Counted from the stretch's first letter, positions 1 through 7,507 are shown. The stretch is 8,958 bases of DNA from Methyloprofundus sp. (GCA_030619185.1 JAUXBW010000081.1:1-8958), one strand, 5' to 3'. Notes: generated by a model not told the origin, from the letters alone. Made by a program: numbers and translations.

Positions 1-100
1 TATTGCTGGTCTTTTTATCCGTCTTTAGCGATGTAGCAGCAGTTGCGTAGCCTGCTGCTGCTCCACTAAAGACAAACAAAAATCTTACCCAATATCGGAC
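1..100. repeat. Nested palindromic repeat element (MITE- or REP-like), copy 1, cut by the left edge
   Basis: The stretch folds on itself at several levels. GTCTTTAG at 21-28 pairs perfectly with CTAAAGAC at 66-73. AGCAGCAG at 35-42 pairs with CTGCTGCT at 52-59 around a 9-base loop. The outer ends TATTG (1-5) and CCCAATA (88-94) are also complementary, though the stretch between the outer and middle stems pairs only loosely. Bases 1-30 recur in inverted orientation at 7552-7581 with one mismatch, so this is a dispersed element and not a chance hairpin. The window starts inside its outer arm; the second copy suggests the true end is a TCCAATATTG-like terminus. No open reading frame lies in it. 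It fills most of the gene-free 1-131 stretch downstream of the YbaN-like gene, where the transcript hairpin could also act as a 3' end. A non-autonomous transposon relic is the likeliest origin, but no target duplication can be seen. Confidence 0.75.
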
Positions 101-131
101 AATTATTTATTTCCAGCTCCCTAAGCACGAT

Positions 132-530
132 TTAATCATCCACACGAACCGCTATTGCTCTAGTCTCTTTAAGTCGCCAGATAAAAATCAACAAAATGCA
201 TCCCAGCGTTAATAAGCCAAGCTGCAATGACAACCTGCTATGCAACACCCCGATTGAAACAGCAAATGTGAGTACAATCAGGAGCATTGCCTTGACTTTG
301 GATCGACGGGAAATAGTACGACTTTGCTCCCATTGTTGTAAGTCTGCGCCAAACCAGCGATTATTTAGCAGTTTACGATGAAAACGCGGAGAACTCTTTG
401 CAAAACAGGCTAAGGCAAGAATCAAAAACGGTGTAGTGGGTAAAATGGGTAATGCTGCCCCAACAATCCCCAGTGCAACACACATTAGGCCAAAAAGTGT
501 TAAGAAGTATTTTTTGATGCGTTTGCGCAT
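132..530 (-). CDS. ybaN: YbaN-like DUF454 inner-membrane protein
   Basis: The 132-residue product matches the DUF454/YbaN family in length and signature. The diagnostic stretch is LPILPTTPFLILA (residues 28-40), followed by CFAKSSPRFH (42-51) and a NRWFG motif (57-61). Four hydrophobic segments are visible at about residues 8-30, 32-44, 79-96 and 102-120, with a basic N-terminus (MRKRIKK) and a basic loop around 71-79, so it is an integral inner-membrane protein. The molecular function of the family is not established; I assign none. The ATG at 530 is preceded by AGGA six bases upstream, a good ribosome binding site. It lies 119 bases after the acyl-CoA synthetase gene on the same strand, separated by a strong palindrome, so co-transcription is possible but may be attenuated. 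The frame is intact and full length. Confidence 0.85.
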   Translation of the reverse strand: MRKRIKKYFLTLFGLMCVALGIVGAALPILPTTPFLILALACFAKSSPRFHRKLLNNRWFGADLQQWEQSRTISRRSKVKAMLLIVLTFAVSIGVLHSRLSLQLGLLTLGCILLIFIWRLKETRAIAVRVDD

Positions 531-564
531 GCTTTATCCTAGTTTAAATGTTTTTCCAATATCT

Positions 565-619
565 GTAGAGCGTGGCTTTAGCCCGCTAATGATGCAATCT
601 CAGCGGGCTAAAGCCACGC
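565..619. repeat. REP-like perfect palindrome with GTAG leader
   Basis: An 18-base arm at 570-587 (starts GCGTGGCTTTAG) is repeated as its exact reverse complement at 602-619, with a 14-base loop. Each arm also contains the small inverted motif GGCT-TT-AGCC. The tetranucleotide GTAG stands just before the left arm (565-568), the hallmark of REP sequences mobilised by RAYT (TnpA-REP) transposases. It lies in the gap between the synthetase and YbaN-like genes, both on the minus strand. No T-run follows the stem on either strand, so it is not a classic intrinsic terminator, though so strong a hairpin could protect the upstream mRNA end or attenuate read-through. No RAYT gene is present in the window. 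Confidence 0.8.
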
Positions 620-649
620 ACTTCTTATGTGTACGGATGGATATACACA

Positions 650-2200
650 CTAACGATCTCGCAAAACTCGCCGCAATATTTTACCTGAAGGAGTTTTAGG
701 AATTTGGTCAATAAATTCTATTTCCCTTATTCGCTTAAAGGAGGCAACTTGCTTGGCAGCCCAGCGTATCAATTCATCGGCTGATATATTCTGTTTTACC
801 ACTACAAAAGCCTTGGGTACTTCACCTGATTTTTTATCTGCCTTCGGGATCACTGCGACATCAATCACCACAGGATGGGTTAATAATAGCGCTTCCAGTT
901 CAGCCGGAGCAACCTGATAGCTATTGCATTTAATCAGTTCTTTGAGTCGATCGACTATATAAAAAAAACCATCCTGATCAACACGAGCCATATCTCCCGT
1001 ATGCAGCCAGTCATTGACATCCAGTGCCTCCGCCGTCGCTTTAGGGTTATCCAGATAACCCAGCATGACTTGGGGTCCACGTAGTAATAACTCGCCGGTT
1101 TGATTAAAGCCGAGCGGCTTGCCAGTTTCGGTATCTATAATCATGGCCTCAGTATTAGGCAATAAAACTCCGACTGAGCCCAGCTTAGTTTTGAATAAGT
1201 CGGGCTCCTTATGCGTCGCAGGGCTGGTTTCTGTTAAACCATAAGCCTGGCATACAGTACAGGAAATACGCTCTCTAAGTTCTAGTACCTGCTCTTTTCC
1301 TAAAGGTGCTGCTCCGGATACTATATATTGCATAGAAGTCATATCGTAATCATCAACCAGTGGACTCTCCGCCAAAAACAAAATCACAGGCGGCACCAGA
1401 TAAGCTTTTCGCACCTGGTATTGCTGAATTAATCCCAAGAACTGCTTGGGTTTAAAACCATCAACAATAAGCAGAGTAGATCCGTTGCATAAACCAAGAT
1501 TCATAATAATGGTTATGCCGTAAATATGAAAAAAAGGTAACAAAGCAATTAAGTGATCATTATCATCTGGATAGGTCGCATCTTGCTGTGCTTCAAGCTG
1601 AATATTATGCGCCACCAGATTACGATGACTTAGCATAACTCCTTTGGGCAAACCGGTCGTGCCGCTGGAATAAGGTAATAAAGCAACATCTCTATCCGGA
1701 TCAATAATGGCTGGTTGGAATACTTCATCACTATCATCCAATAGCAATGCTCCAAACGAGTGGATATCGTCAAAAACAATAACCTCCTGAACTGCCGTGT
1801 TTTTCAGAATAGGGTTAACCTTCGCTAATAAGTCGGAAGTGGTAAATAAACAAATGGCTCTGGAATGATTTAATTGATGCTCAAGTTCACTGGCTGTATA
1901 CAAGGGATTCGCCGTAGTTACAGTACCACCGAGCAACAAGATAGCTTGAAATACTGATACATAACTGAGTACATTGGGGGCATAAATGGCAAATACATCG
2001 CCTTTCTTATAGCCTTTTTTTTGCAGTGTTTTAGCAATTGAGTGAATGTTTTGCTTTAATTCAGCATAACTGATCTGCCTGTCAGTTTCAGCATCAATCA
2101 GTGCCACTTGCTCTTGAAAGGGTGCTATACGTTGCAAAAAATATTCTGGCCAAGACATATTCGGAATTTCAACAGCTGGAGATGGGCTTTTAAAAATCAT
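650..2200 (-). CDS. Acyl-CoA synthetase, 4-coumarate-CoA ligase type (ANL superfamily)
   Basis: The 516-residue cytoplasmic enzyme should activate a carboxylic acid with ATP to an acyl-adenylate and transfer it to CoA. The P-loop-like A3 motif YSSGTTGLPKG is at residues 177-187, the A5 motif QAYGLTETSP at 318-327, the TGD of A7 at 401-403, the hinge region VDRLKELIK at 416-424, and the A10 motif PKTPSGKILRR at 501-511 with the adenylation lysine K507. Length and motif order fit plant-type 4CL and peroxisomal fatty-acyl ligases. The substrate cannot be read from sequence; an aromatic or fatty acid are both possible. The usual KG pair after the hinge (IKYKGFQVAP in 4CL) is NS here (IKCNSYQVAP, 423-432). 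The ATG at 2200 has GAGGA seven bases upstream. It is 225 bases downstream of the copper ATPase gene, with a repeat and a possible terminator between, so it probably has its own promoter. Confident in family, not in substrate. Confidence 0.9.
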   Translation of the reverse strand: MIFKSPSPAVEIPNMSWPEYFLQRIAPFQEQVALIDAETDRQISYAELKQNIHSIAKTLQKKGYKKGDVFAIYAPNVLSYVSVFQAILLLGGTVTTANPLYTASELEHQLNHSRAICLFTTSDLLAKVNPILKNTAVQEVIVFDDIHSFGALLLDDSDEVFQPAIIDPDRDVALLPYSSGTTGLPKGVMLSHRNLVAHNIQLEAQQDATYPDDNDHLIALLPFFHIYGITIIMNLGLCNGSTLLIVDGFKPKQFLGLIQQYQVRKAYLVPPVILFLAESPLVDDYDMTSMQYIVSGAAPLGKEQVLELRERISCTVCQAYGLTETSPATHKEPDLFKTKLGSVGVLLPNTEAMIIDTETGKPLGFNQTGELLLRGPQVMLGYLDNPKATAEALDVNDWLHTGDMARVDQDGFFYIVDRLKELIKCNSYQVAPAELEALLLTHPVVIDVAVIPKADKKSGEVPKAFVVVKQNISADELIRWAAKQVASFKRIREIEFIDQIPKTPSGKILRRVLRDR

Positions 2201-2251
2201 GATTCAATCCTCATTCTAGACTAGTGCAGCACGAGGGTAACTCACAAATAA

Positions 2252-2367
2252 GGGAGTTGGAAACCTCCTAGTTCCCACGCTCTGCGTGGGAATTCATACA
2301 GGAACGCTCTGCGTTCCGTGACGCAGAGCATCACAAAATGCATTCCCACGCAGAATGTGGGAACGAG
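2252..2367. repeat. Dispersed palindromic repeat of the TTCCCACGC...GTGGGAA type
   Basis: Outer arms at 2271-2293 and 2342-2364 are inverted copies matching at 21 of 23 positions by hand count; each arm is itself palindromic (TTCCCACGC / GCGTGGGAA in the left one). Inside lie GGAACGC-TCT-GCGTTCC (2301-2317) and GCTCTGCGT (2306-2314) paired with ACGCAGAGC (2321-2329), so alternative hairpins compete. A short GGAG/CTCC inverted pair around 2254-2268 may belong to the same unit. Similar TTCCCACGCTCTGCGTGGGAA elements are familiar as multi-copy intergenic repeats in environmental gammaproteobacteria and other bacteria (from memory). It separates the copper ATPase gene from the downstream synthetase gene and has no coding capacity. 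Confidence 0.8.
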
Positions 2368-2389
2368 TTTTGAATAGTTGAGTATTTCG

Positions 2390-2417
2390 AATGCCCTATT
2401 TCACTCTAATAGGCATT
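2390..2417 (-). terminator. Possible terminator hairpin after the copper ATPase gene
   Basis: AATGCCCTATT (2390-2400) and AATAGGCATT (2408-2417) form a 10-base-pair stem with one bulged C and a 7-base loop, starting 9 bases beyond the ATPase stop codon on the minus strand. There is no clear T-run after it on that strand, so intrinsic termination would be weak. It may instead work as a 3'-end stabiliser, or with Rho. Position right after a stop codon is the main support. Confidence 0.4.
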
Positions 2418-2425
2418 TCCTTTAT

Positions 2426-4885
2426 CTATTTCTTATTCAACCGCAGTGAATTAGCAATCACAGAAACCGAACTTAAGGCCATTGCTGCCGATGAAACCAT
2501 GGGGTTTAATTTCCCCGCCATGGCGATAGGTATGGCAATCACATTGTAGCCAAATGCCCAGAATAAATTTTGCTTAACCACAGTTAAGGTTTGCTTACTG
2601 ATATCCAGTACTTCTGCTACCTTGCTGATATCACTGTCAACCAGGATATAATCAGCTGTTTCAATTGCTATCCCTACCGCATTACCCACCACTAAACTTA
2701 CATTTGCTGCAGCCAAAGCAGGTGCATCATTAATACCATCACCCACCATCGCCACTACTCTACCTTTGGTTTGCAAATCGCGTATAAATTGAATTTTTCT
2801 TGCCGGGCTGGCATTGAATGTGACAGAGTCAATGCCAGCAATATCGGCAACGGGTTGGGCCGAAGCCTTAGTATCGCCCGTCACCATCAGCGTTTCTATG
2901 CCCTGACCATGCAAATAATCCATCAGTTGTCGGGTACCTTTGCGTACTTGATCAGAGATTGAAAACAAAGCAGCCAACTTATTGTCTATCACCAGATAAA
3001 TAAGGGTATTACCTTGCTCAGCCCATGTTTTTGCAGTAGCCTGCACGACATTTATGGCAATTTCCTGAGCCTTAAACCAGCGCTCATTACCCAGTAATAC
3101 TTCATGACCATCAACTTCAGAGCGTACTCCCTGATCTGGAATAGAATGAAATTTACGGGTTTGCAAAGTGGCTATATCCCTACTCCGCGCATACTCGACG
3201 ATTGCTTTGCCTAATAAATGCTCTGAGTTAAACTCGACCGAAGCAGCAAGTTGCAAAAGATAATCATCATCCAGACTGGAAATATTCAAAAATTCAGCCA
3301 CTTTGGCATGACCTTCGGTCAAGGTTCCAGTTTTATCAAAAATAATAGTATCCACTGTTGCCATTTGTTCCAGGGCATGACCATTGCGTATATATACTTT
3401 ACGTCTGGCAGCCTGACCAGAACTGACACTAGTTGCAGCGGGCGTGGCTAAACCCAGGGCACAAGGGCAAGAAATTAACAACACAGAAATAGCATTGGCA
3501 AAGGCATGCGCAAGCACCTCACCCCGGGCTACCCAGCCACCAAAGGTCAGCATGGATAAAAACAATATGCCAGGTGTTAGTCTGGAGGACATAATGTCCA
3601 CTGTTTTCTGGATCTGTAATTTAGAGCTTTGCGTCTGATCAATCATATGTACCAGACCTGCCAGCACAGTATCTTTACCAATTGCCGTAGCCTGCATATG
3701 CAACACGCCACTACCATTGATGCTGCCATCAAACAGTTTATGCCCTTTTTCTTTAATACAGGGGGTATTAGATCCGGTAATCATGGACTCACCGACACTA
3801 GATAGCCCGCTCAACACAATACCATCTACCGGAATTCGCTCTCCCGGTCGAATTAAAAGCACATCATCAATCTGGATTTTATCAATACTGATCAGGCTCT
3901 CTTTTTTACCTTGCAGTAAGCTTGCATTTTGTGGCTGCATATTAACCAGCTCTTCAACCTCATGCACCATTTTACTCTTGGCCAGCTCCTCCAGGTAACG
4001 CCCTAATTGTACAAAGCCAATAATTGCCGTAGCCGCATCAAAATAAGCATGCCTGCGCACATCAAATAAGGATGGAATACTCACCGCATAGGCAGATCCC
4101 GCGCCCATTGCAATCAGGGTGTCCATATTCAAGGTACCCTGTTTTGCCTGTATCCAGGATTTTTTAAAGATTTCCCCGCCACCGCCTAAAAATATCACAG
4201 GAAAACTAAACGCTGCCTGTAACAGACGCATACGCGTACTGGTTTTAAAAAGCAGACTGGCAAGCATCACCGGAAGGTCCAGCAAACCAATCATCAACAA
4301 ACGTTTTTTGCTATTGAGTAAATGATCTTGTCCTGATTCCAGTAATAATTTGCGTTCGGCAAGGGTGTCAATGGAATACGCCTGATAGCCATTATCCTCA
4401 ACGATTTTAAAAAGCTCCTCTTTACTTAAGTAGCCGCTGATGTTACCCGTCGCAGAAATATAATTAATACTGACATGCAGGTTATCGGCATTTCTGGATA
4501 AGACCATCTCTAAAAACAAGGCACAGGAAGCACAACTCATTCCTCCTATTCCAAAAACGATATCCTGCTTGCCCCCTTCTGGATGCTTATGTAGACTAGA
4601 AACCTTAGTAATACTCTCCAGTGGTTTCTGAGAAAAATTAACTAATACACCTTGCAGAAGTTTGCATAGATTTTCCTTAGGAAGTTCTTCGGGGTCGAAA
4701 TTAATCGTCACAGAATTAATTTGCCAGACTATTTTCACTTCTTTAATAGCCGCTCTTTTTAATAGCAGAATCTGCAGAATAGTCGCTCGTTCCTTATTTC
4801 TAAATAAGCTCGGCGCAACAATTCTAATACGTTGCCGTAGCTGATGTGCAATTTTAAACTGGCTATATTCTTGGGTTTGAGACAT
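2426..4885 (-). CDS. copA: P1B-type copper-translocating ATPase with divergent catalytic motifs
   Basis: An 819-residue membrane ATPase expected to move Cu(I) out of the cytoplasm. Residues about 10-85 form a cysteine-free HMA_2-like domain (QRIRI..P start, VTINFDP near 59-65); about 107-172 form a canonical HMA metal-binding domain with GMSCASC (115-121). Membrane segments lie near 195-213, 221-238, 254-275, 282-298, 435-452, 460-482, 770-790 and 795-813. The copper site is intact: CPC (473-475), YN (780-781) and MxxSS (802-806), the P1B-1 signature. DKTGT (517-521, phosphorylated D517), TGD (669-671) and GDGIND (715-720) are intact. Four other motifs are not: TGE reads TGS (370-372), SEHPL reads SEHLL (554-558), the nucleotide-site GxG reads DQG (584-586), and GTD reads AVG (736-738). 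It follows the reductase gene by 41 bases on the same strand, probably one operon; the ribosome site (AAAGAT) is weak. The gene symbol marks the family only; a slow exporter, a maturation-type ATPase or a regulatory relic are alternatives. Confidence 0.9.
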   Translation of the reverse strand: MSQTQEYSQFKIAHQLRQRIRIVAPSLFRNKERATILQILLLKRAAIKEVKIVWQINSVTINFDPEELPKENLCKLLQGVLVNFSQKPLESITKVSSLHKHPEGGKQDIVFGIGGMSCASCALFLEMVLSRNADNLHVSINYISATGNISGYLSKEELFKIVEDNGYQAYSIDTLAERKLLLESGQDHLLNSKKRLLMIGLLDLPVMLASLLFKTSTRMRLLQAAFSFPVIFLGGGGEIFKKSWIQAKQGTLNMDTLIAMGAGSAYAVSIPSLFDVRRHAYFDAATAIIGFVQLGRYLEELAKSKMVHEVEELVNMQPQNASLLQGKKESLISIDKIQIDDVLLIRPGERIPVDGIVLSGLSSVGESMITGSNTPCIKEKGHKLFDGSINGSGVLHMQATAIGKDTVLAGLVHMIDQTQSSKLQIQKTVDIMSSRLTPGILFLSMLTFGGWVARGEVLAHAFANAISVLLISCPCALGLATPAATSVSSGQAARRKVYIRNGHALEQMATVDTIIFDKTGTLTEGHAKVAEFLNISSLDDDYLLQLAASVEFNSEHLLGKAIVEYARSRDIATLQTRKFHSIPDQGVRSEVDGHEVLLGNERWFKAQEIAINVVQATAKTWAEQGNTLIYLVIDNKLAALFSISDQVRKGTRQLMDYLHGQGIETLMVTGDTKASAQPVADIAGIDSVTFNASPARKIQFIRDLQTKGRVVAMVGDGINDAPALAAANVSLVVGNAVGIAIETADYILVDSDISKVAEVLDISKQTLTVVKQNLFWAFGYNVIAIPIAMAGKLNPMVSSAAMALSSVSVIANSLRLNKK

Positions 4886-4926
4886 ATTAATATCTTTATA
4901 TTGTCATGGATAAAAACAGTTTAACG

Positions 4927-6660
4927 CTATTCTGCAAAAGTTGCATAGGTTTGCATTCCGCCGGACAGATTGCGGACACGAAATCCATGCTGCTGCAAGA
5001 TACGTGTGGCATTATAAGCTCTTTGCCCAACGCCGCAGACCACCCATATCTCCCGCTCTCTGGATAACTCATCCAGGCGATCACGTAGAGAATCCAGCGG
5101 TATATTGACTGCATGCGGAATATGTTTACGCGCAAATTCAGCAACTGTACGTACATCGACAATTTGTGCCTGAGCATAAGGGTCATCCATGATAAATGCC
5201 AACATCTGATCAATATCATCCTGCTCTTCTGTCACTTGTGTATGTGTGTCTGCCAGGTCTTCCCATTTAGCCAGAGGATGATTGCCACGTAAATGATTTG
5301 CCGCAATCATGCCTGCCAGATTAACCGGATCCTTGGTTGCGCCAAATTGCGGTGCGTAACATAGCTCTGCCTCTTCCAGGTCGTAGACTGTGCCAGCCAT
5401 TTGAATAAAGGAAGCAAGCACATCAATTCTTCTCGCCACACCTGACTCACCCAGCGCCTGTGCGCCAAGAATTTTGCCATCTCTGGCATCATATAGCAGT
5501 TTGATATGAATAGGCTTTGCACCGGGGTAATAACCGACATGATTACTCGGATGTAAATAGACTTTTTCGTATTCCATACTACCACAGCTTTTTAGTGTTT
5601 TTTCATTAACTCCAGTGGTCGCAACGGTTAAGCCAAAAAGTCCACAGACGGTGGTACCCTGAACCCCTCTATACGGCACCGATGGCATGGTCATCAGTTT
5701 TTTGTTCACAATATCCGTCGCGGCTAAGCGCCCCTGTTTATTGGCGGGGCCTGCCAGGGGGAATAACTGCCATTGATTAGTAATGACATTTTTTACTTCA
5801 ACTACATCACCCACAGCCCAGATATTAGGATCACTGGTTTGTGAAAATTCATTAACCCGAATACCTCCATGACTACCAATTTCTAACCCAGCTTGTATAG
5901 CCAGCTCAGCGCGTGGTTTAACGCCAATTGAGATCATCACCGCATCAACAGTTAATTGCTCACCAGTAGCCAATGAAACCAGTAGAGAATGGTCATCGTT
6001 TTGCGTGATAGCGGTAGCCTTGCAAGTTAATTTTATTTCCAGCCCATGCTGCTCCAGATGATTACTAACAAAAGCAGCCATTTCTTTATCCAGACTAGGC
6101 ATTACCTGATCTGAAGATTGTAAAACCGTGACCTGCACCTCTCTTTTTTGCAGGTTTTCAGCCAGCTCTAGCCCCAGATAGCCTGCCCCCATAACCACAG
6201 CACGCTTTATATTTTCCAACTGCGCTCGAATCTGCCGACTATCCGGAATAGTTCTTAAGACATGTACGCCAGGCAAATCCAGCCCCTGTATATCAGGCCA
6301 TACCGACTGCGAACCTGTGGATAATACCAGAGCATCATAATATTCAATACGTTGCTCATCGGTTTTTAAATCACATACCGTAATGCGTTGTTTTTCCTTA
6401 TCGATCGACATAACCTGGGTGTCCGTGCAGACGCGAATGTTAAATCGATTTTCAAATAAGGCGGGGGTTGCAACCAGAAGCTTATCTTCTTCAACGATGA
6501 CATCACCGATAAAGTAAGGTAAGCCACAATTAGCAAAAGAAACATAAGACCCCATTTCAAAAATAACAATCTCACAGTCTTCATATAATCGACGTATCCT
6601 GACAGCACAAGTTGCACCACCCGCCACACCACCTACAATTAAAATACGTTTTTTTGCCAT
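4927..6660 (-). CDS. CoA-disulfide/persulfide reductase with C-terminal rhodanese domain (CoADR-RHD, Npsr-like)
   Basis: The 577-residue flavoprotein belongs to the pyridine nucleotide-disulfide oxidoreductases with a single active cysteine. FAD binding is shown by GGVAGGAT (10-17) and AVGD (282-285), NAD(P)H binding by VMGAGYLGLELAE (156-168), and the active-site motif SFANCGLPY (41-49) places the redox cysteine at C45. The dimerisation part ends with YAPQFGATKDPVN (435-447). A rhodanese domain covers about 485-577, with DVRTVAEF (502-509) and the loop CGVGQR (542-547), cysteine C542. This fusion matches the known CoADR-RHD enzymes, which reduce CoA-persulfide, polysulfide or CoA disulfide with NAD(P)H; which one it prefers cannot be read here. 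It acts in the cytoplasm in sulfane-sulfur and thiol redox balance. The start is well supported: AAAGGAGA lies about 10 bases before the ATG, inside the 20-base gap after tatD. Both catalytic cysteines are present and the frame is intact. Confidence 0.92.
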   Translation of the reverse strand: MAKKRILIVGGVAGGATCAVRIRRLYEDCEIVIFEMGSYVSFANCGLPYFIGDVIVEEDKLLVATPALFENRFNIRVCTDTQVMSIDKEKQRITVCDLKTDEQRIEYYDALVLSTGSQSVWPDIQGLDLPGVHVLRTIPDSRQIRAQLENIKRAVVMGAGYLGLELAENLQKREVQVTVLQSSDQVMPSLDKEMAAFVSNHLEQHGLEIKLTCKATAITQNDDHSLLVSLATGEQLTVDAVMISIGVKPRAELAIQAGLEIGSHGGIRVNEFSQTSDPNIWAVGDVVEVKNVITNQWQLFPLAGPANKQGRLAATDIVNKKLMTMPSVPYRGVQGTTVCGLFGLTVATTGVNEKTLKSCGSMEYEKVYLHPSNHVGYYPGAKPIHIKLLYDARDGKILGAQALGESGVARRIDVLASFIQMAGTVYDLEEAELCYAPQFGATKDPVNLAGMIAANHLRGNHPLAKWEDLADTHTQVTEEQDDIDQMLAFIMDDPYAQAQIVDVRTVAEFARKHIPHAVNIPLDSLRDRLDELSREREIWVVCGVGQRAYNATRILQQHGFRVRNLSGGMQTYATFAE

Positions 6661-6680
6661 ACTTGATATCTCCTTTGGGG

Positions 6681-7457
6681 TTATTGTCCTTGGTTAAATA
6701 AACACCTAAAATTTTCATTCGACTGCTGGCTAATCACCTCCTTGGTCGTATTACGTAAATCCGCTATATATTGAGCAACATGCTGCACATAGATAGGATA
6801 ATTAGATTTCCCTCGAAAAGGAACGGGGGCGAGATAGGGCGAGTCTGTTTCAATTAAATAACGATCGGCAGGTACTTTTTTTGCGACTTCCTGAATAGCT
6901 TTGGCATTTTTAAATGTCACTATTCCGGAAAATGAAATATAGAAATTCAAGTCCATCGCCTGTAGTGCAAAAGCCCAGTCCTCGGTAAAGCAATGAATCA
7001 CACCACCCACTTCATCAGCCCCCTGCTCTTTCAAAATACGTAACGTATCTGCACCTGCCTCGCGGGTATGAATAATGAGTGGTTTTTTTGTCGCTTTGGA
7101 AGCGGCTATATGATTGATAAATCGTTTATGTTGCCAGGCTAAGTCACCTTCACTGCGGAAGTAATCCAGACCTGTTTCACCAATCGCGACTACCCGCTTA
7201 TTATCTGCCAGGGCGACTAATTCCTCAACACTGGGATCATGTCCTTCATTAACATTAGGATGTACCCCCACAGACAATGAAATATTATGATACGGCTCAA
7301 CCAAATCACACATAGCAGGATAGGCTTCCAGATCAATGCTAATACATAACATATGTTCTATCTGGTTTTTTTCTGCATCTTGCATAAAGTTAGCAAAATC
7401 ATTCTGGTAGGGGCTTAAATCGAGTTTATCTAGGTGGCAGTGTGAATCTATTAGCAT
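6681..7457 (-). CDS. ycfH: TatD-family metal-dependent hydrolase, YcfH type
   Basis: This TIM-barrel amidohydrolase-type protein (258 residues from the chosen start) should bind two divalent metals and act as a deoxyribonuclease or related phosphoesterase. Counting from this ATG, the ligands are H6 and H8 (DSHCHLD), E94 (GETGLDYF), H130 (IIHTREAG), H155 (HCFTED) and D205 (ETDSPYLAPVPFRG). The stretch is closer to E. coli YcfH than to TatD itself, whose N-terminus differs. I chose ATG 7457 because family members begin just before DSHCHLD. A GTG at 7502 would add 15 residues (PSKKAIKIQAPLNK region) and has only a faint AAGTAAGA upstream, while the ATG has no clear ribosome site, so the start is uncertain. 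It is first in the minus-strand operon, 20 bases before the reductase gene. In many gammaproteobacteria this gene sits with holB and pilZ; here it does not. Confidence 0.9.
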   Translation of the reverse strand: MLIDSHCHLDKLDLSPYQNDFANFMQDAEKNQIEHMLCISIDLEAYPAMCDLVEPYHNISLSVGVHPNVNEGHDPSVEELVALADNKRVVAIGETGLDYFRSEGDLAWQHKRFINHIAASKATKKPLIIHTREAGADTLRILKEQGADEVGGVIHCFTEDWAFALQAMDLNFYISFSGIVTFKNAKAIQEVAKKVPADRYLIETDSPYLAPVPFRGKSNYPIYVQHVAQYIADLRNTTKEVISQQSNENFRCLFNQGQ

Positions 7458-7507
7458 CTTATTAAGGGGGGCTTGAATTTTTATGGCTTTTTTACTTGGC
7501 ACTCTTA

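Noticed and set aside
531..649. Intrinsic terminator at the strong palindrome
   Set aside because: No T-run follows the stem on either strand; it is better described as a REP-like repeat.
436..699. Open frame of 87 codons on the plus strand spanning the REP-like palindrome
   Set aside because: It is antisense to the YbaN-like gene and runs through a repeat; no family resemblance and no ribosome site.
2201..2260. Possible promoter for the synthetase gene: TTGTGA and TAGTCT on the minus strand, 18 bases apart
   Set aside because: Both hexamers are poor matches and several other pairings are as good, so I do not list it.
3717..3998. Plus-strand open frame of 93 codons opposite the copper ATPase
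   Set aside because: Composition (many Ser, Leu, Ile) is that of an antisense shadow; the ATPase frame is well supported here.
5307..5585. Open frame of 92 codons inside the reductase gene, same strand, other frame
   Set aside because: A shadow frame of a clearly conserved gene, with no recognisable domain.
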